Shown here piece by piece: positions 62,469-64,000 of a stretch of DNA of 64,000 nt (within the stretch, counting starts at the first letter, position 1; every line of letters starts with the position of its first letter). The notes below the pieces were generated by a model. The model did no database searches, had not been told where the DNA came from, and saw only the letters and a list, made by a program, of their open reading frames with translations. Source of the stretch: Paenibacillus oryzae (GTDB lineage Bacteria > Bacillota > Bacilli > Paenibacillales > Paenibacillaceae); NCBI RefSeq assembly GCF_001675045.1, contig NZ_LYPA01000050.1, positions 1 to 64,000 of the forward strand, in the 5' to 3' direction. Made by a program: the position numbers and the translations under genes.

Positions 62469-64000
62469 CTACTCCTCTCCCAGCTTTAACGCCGATGCGA
62501 TCCGGATTCGCGACAGACGATAGCCAAGCAGCAGAAGCCCCAGGCCTAATGTTGAACCAACAATTCCGTATAGCTGTATATAATCACTGGCCCGGTAGAC
62601 GACCTCGAATGGCGGCACCTGCTCCGTTGTGGCAAACGACATTTCAAACAGAGGCACAAAACGCTCGCTAACGAGATTGCCAATTAAAACACCCATCAAA
62701 ACCGCCGCCCCGGAGGTCAACAGCTGCTCAGCCGCCAGCATCCCAAAAAGCTGAGGAAACGGCAGGCCCATCGCCCGCAGCACTCCATATTGAAGCGTTC
62801 TTCCCGACAAGGTAAGCACCCAAAACAGCAAAAAGCCAAAAAAGCAAATCACCATGGAAATGACAAAACCCAATGTCATGACGCCATTAATCGCCATGCG
62901 GAACGGGTCGTTGCGGGATTGGCTCAGAGCCTGCTGTGCATCCTTCAGTCCGCTAACGGCAACCTTGCGTTCCGAAAGCTGGCTATAAATATCGCTGCTG
63001 GATACGCCATCCTCCAACTTCAGCCATACCTCATAAGGCTCCACAGCGAGACGGTTCTGAATGGTAGCCAGATGTCCTACGACAAGACGCGGTGCAACGA
63101 CTTTTCCATCCTCCTGCACTGGGCCATCGGGAAGCGGATTCCAGCTTGGCCAATAGTCGATAATTCCGTAGACCGTAAAGGTCGTTTGATCCACGCCGTC
63201 CCATGAAATCCGCAGCGGATCGCCAGGCTTCAGCTTAGCCTCCTCTGCAATGGAACGCGATATCAGCACAGCCCGAGGATCAGGCGCAATCAAATTCAAA
63301 TAGCTGTTGATGGGATGCTCCAGCAAGGAGTCCTTCATCCATACCGTATTGCCAAAATCCTGCGTATGAATGCCCATCAGCGTTGTTCGGCCAGCCTGGC
63401 CGCTGCCAGGCGCGCTGAAACGCGCATCCTCCTTTTTGAACACCTTGGAAGCAGCCGCTACTCCCTCCAGCTCTTGAAACGGGGCAAACGGCGGCTCCGT
63501 ATATTGCACGCGGCGCGCAGTTGTTGCGGTTGATGAGCCGCTATCCCCTTGAAGCTGCTGCGGAGCGCCTCCCGCCATGATCGTAACAGGAGCATCGCTC
63601 TTCCAGCGGGTTGTCAGCGCCATATCCGCTCCAACGTTGTACCTGATTTTACTCTCCAGATTATCATTGATCGTTCTGGCCGAGCTTGCGCTGAAAATGC
63701 CTGTTGCAACCGTCATAATAAGAAATACCTTAATCGTCAGGTATTGCCCGGAGGAGCGGCTGACCTGCACAAGCGTCCCGTACATGGAGGGCGGCCACCA
63801 GCGCTGCCCCGCCCGGAACACCAGCTTGATCAGCCATGGATATACACGAAGAGCCAGGAGACCGCAGCCAAGCGCAAACAAGGCAGGCAGCAGGAACAGC
63901 ATCGGGTCTATCTGAAGCGCATCGGAATCAATTGCCAGACGCTTCAGATCCTCCTGTCTTTTATTGAAGTTATGCAATAAATAAAGAGATAGCGCAATGA
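62469..64000 (-). CDS. FtsX-like ABC permease, partial
   Basis: The frame stays open to the end of the window on the minus strand (IALSLYLLHNF at the edge), so the N-terminus is missing. About 510 residues are visible. They include an extracellular MacB-type periplasmic core-like region (about 90-330) and FtsX helices at the C-terminus (VISMVICFFGFLLFWVLTL, FGMLAAEQLLTSGAAVLMG). It ends three bases before the ATPase start. Its partner ATPase is at 61578. Confidence 0.88.
   Translation of the reverse strand, partial: IALSLYLLHNFNKRQEDLKRLAIDSDALQIDPMLFLLPALFALGCGLLALRVYPWLIKLVFRAGQRWWPPSMYGTLVQVSRSSGQYLTIKVFLIMTVATGIFSASSARTINDNLESKIRYNVGADMALTTRWKSDAPVTIMAGGAPQQLQGDSGSSTATTARRVQYTEPPFAPFQELEGVAAASKVFKKEDARFSAPGSGQAGRTTLMGIHTQDFGNTVWMKDSLLEHPINSYLNLIAPDPRAVLISRSIAEEAKLKPGDPLRISWDGVDQTTFTVYGIIDYWPSWNPLPDGPVQEDGKVVAPRLVVGHLATIQNRLAVEPYEVWLKLEDGVSSSDIYSQLSERKVAVSGLKDAQQALSQSRNDPFRMAINGVMTLGFVISMVICFFGFLLFWVLTLSGRTLQYGVLRAMGLPFPQLFGMLAAEQLLTSGAAVLMGVLIGNLVSERFVPLFEMSFATTEQVPPFEVVYRASDYIQLYGIVGSTLGLGLLLLGYRLSRIRIASALKLGEE

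Overview
The window looks like chromosomal DNA of a Paenibacillus-type Gram-positive soil bacterium. The evidence is strong AGGAGG-like ribosome binding sites, frequent GTG and TTG starts, lipoprotein signal peptides, cre-like catabolite sites, and a high density of plant-polysaccharide hydrolases with CUT1-type sugar ABC transporters that lack their own ATPase. Assignments rest on reading motifs and architecture; no database search was possible.

Layout. (1) 339-8672: a LacI regulator with two matching palindromic operators, a divergent membrane PTS-EIIC/EAL fusion, an alpha/beta hydrolase, an amino-acid racemase, an APH-type kinase, a DegV protein and an AraC regulator. (2) 8828-17252: GH42 beta-galactosidase, a repeat-rich non-coding stretch, an alpha/beta hydrolase, a 42-aa small ORF, a GH43 enzyme, a GH27 enzyme and an AraC regulator. 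(3) 17400-24530: a sucrose module (ABC importer, LacI regulator, PfkB kinase, sucrose phosphorylase) with a clear promoter/operator, bounded by two inverted copies of a palindromic repeat of about 115 bp. (4) 24544-28537: a GH43 remnant, a DUF2268-like metalloprotease lipoprotein, a MarR/MFS pair and an amidase remnant. (5) 28864-40154: hemicellulose enzymes: secreted GH5 with CBM13, an esterase, GH43, intracellular GH10, SGNH esterase, GH95 and a membrane-anchored GH10. (6) 40168-53022: a leftward operon with two permease pairs, two solute-binding proteins (one a 962-aa membrane-anchored fusion), an NHL-propeller protein, a YIP1 protein and a DUF5696-like lipoprotein; it appears to end with the anchored GH10. 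A divergent AraC-type regulator with a degenerate receiver domain flanks it. (7) 54208-61126: an A+T-rich leftward cluster encoding a 62-aa six-cysteine peptide, two thioredoxin-like proteins, a peptidase-less ABC exporter, two orphan solute-binding lipoproteins, a tiny LuxR-type protein and a MauE-like membrane protein. (8) 61578-64000: a MacB-type ABC ATPase with an AbrB-like tail and its FtsX-type permease, which runs off the window.

How it works together. Regions 2, 5 and 6 form a xylan/hemicellulose system: secreted and surface-anchored endo-enzymes make oligosaccharides, CUT1 transporters import them, and signal-less GH10, GH43, GH27, GH42 and GH95 enzymes finish the job in the cytoplasm. 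Region 3 does the same for sucrose or a related glucoside. Region 7 is the most novel: it looks like an uncharacterised pathway for making and exporting a disulfide-rich or otherwise thiol-modified small peptide, and it resembles in logic the MauD/MauE maturation of the cysteine-rich methylamine dehydrogenase small subunit.
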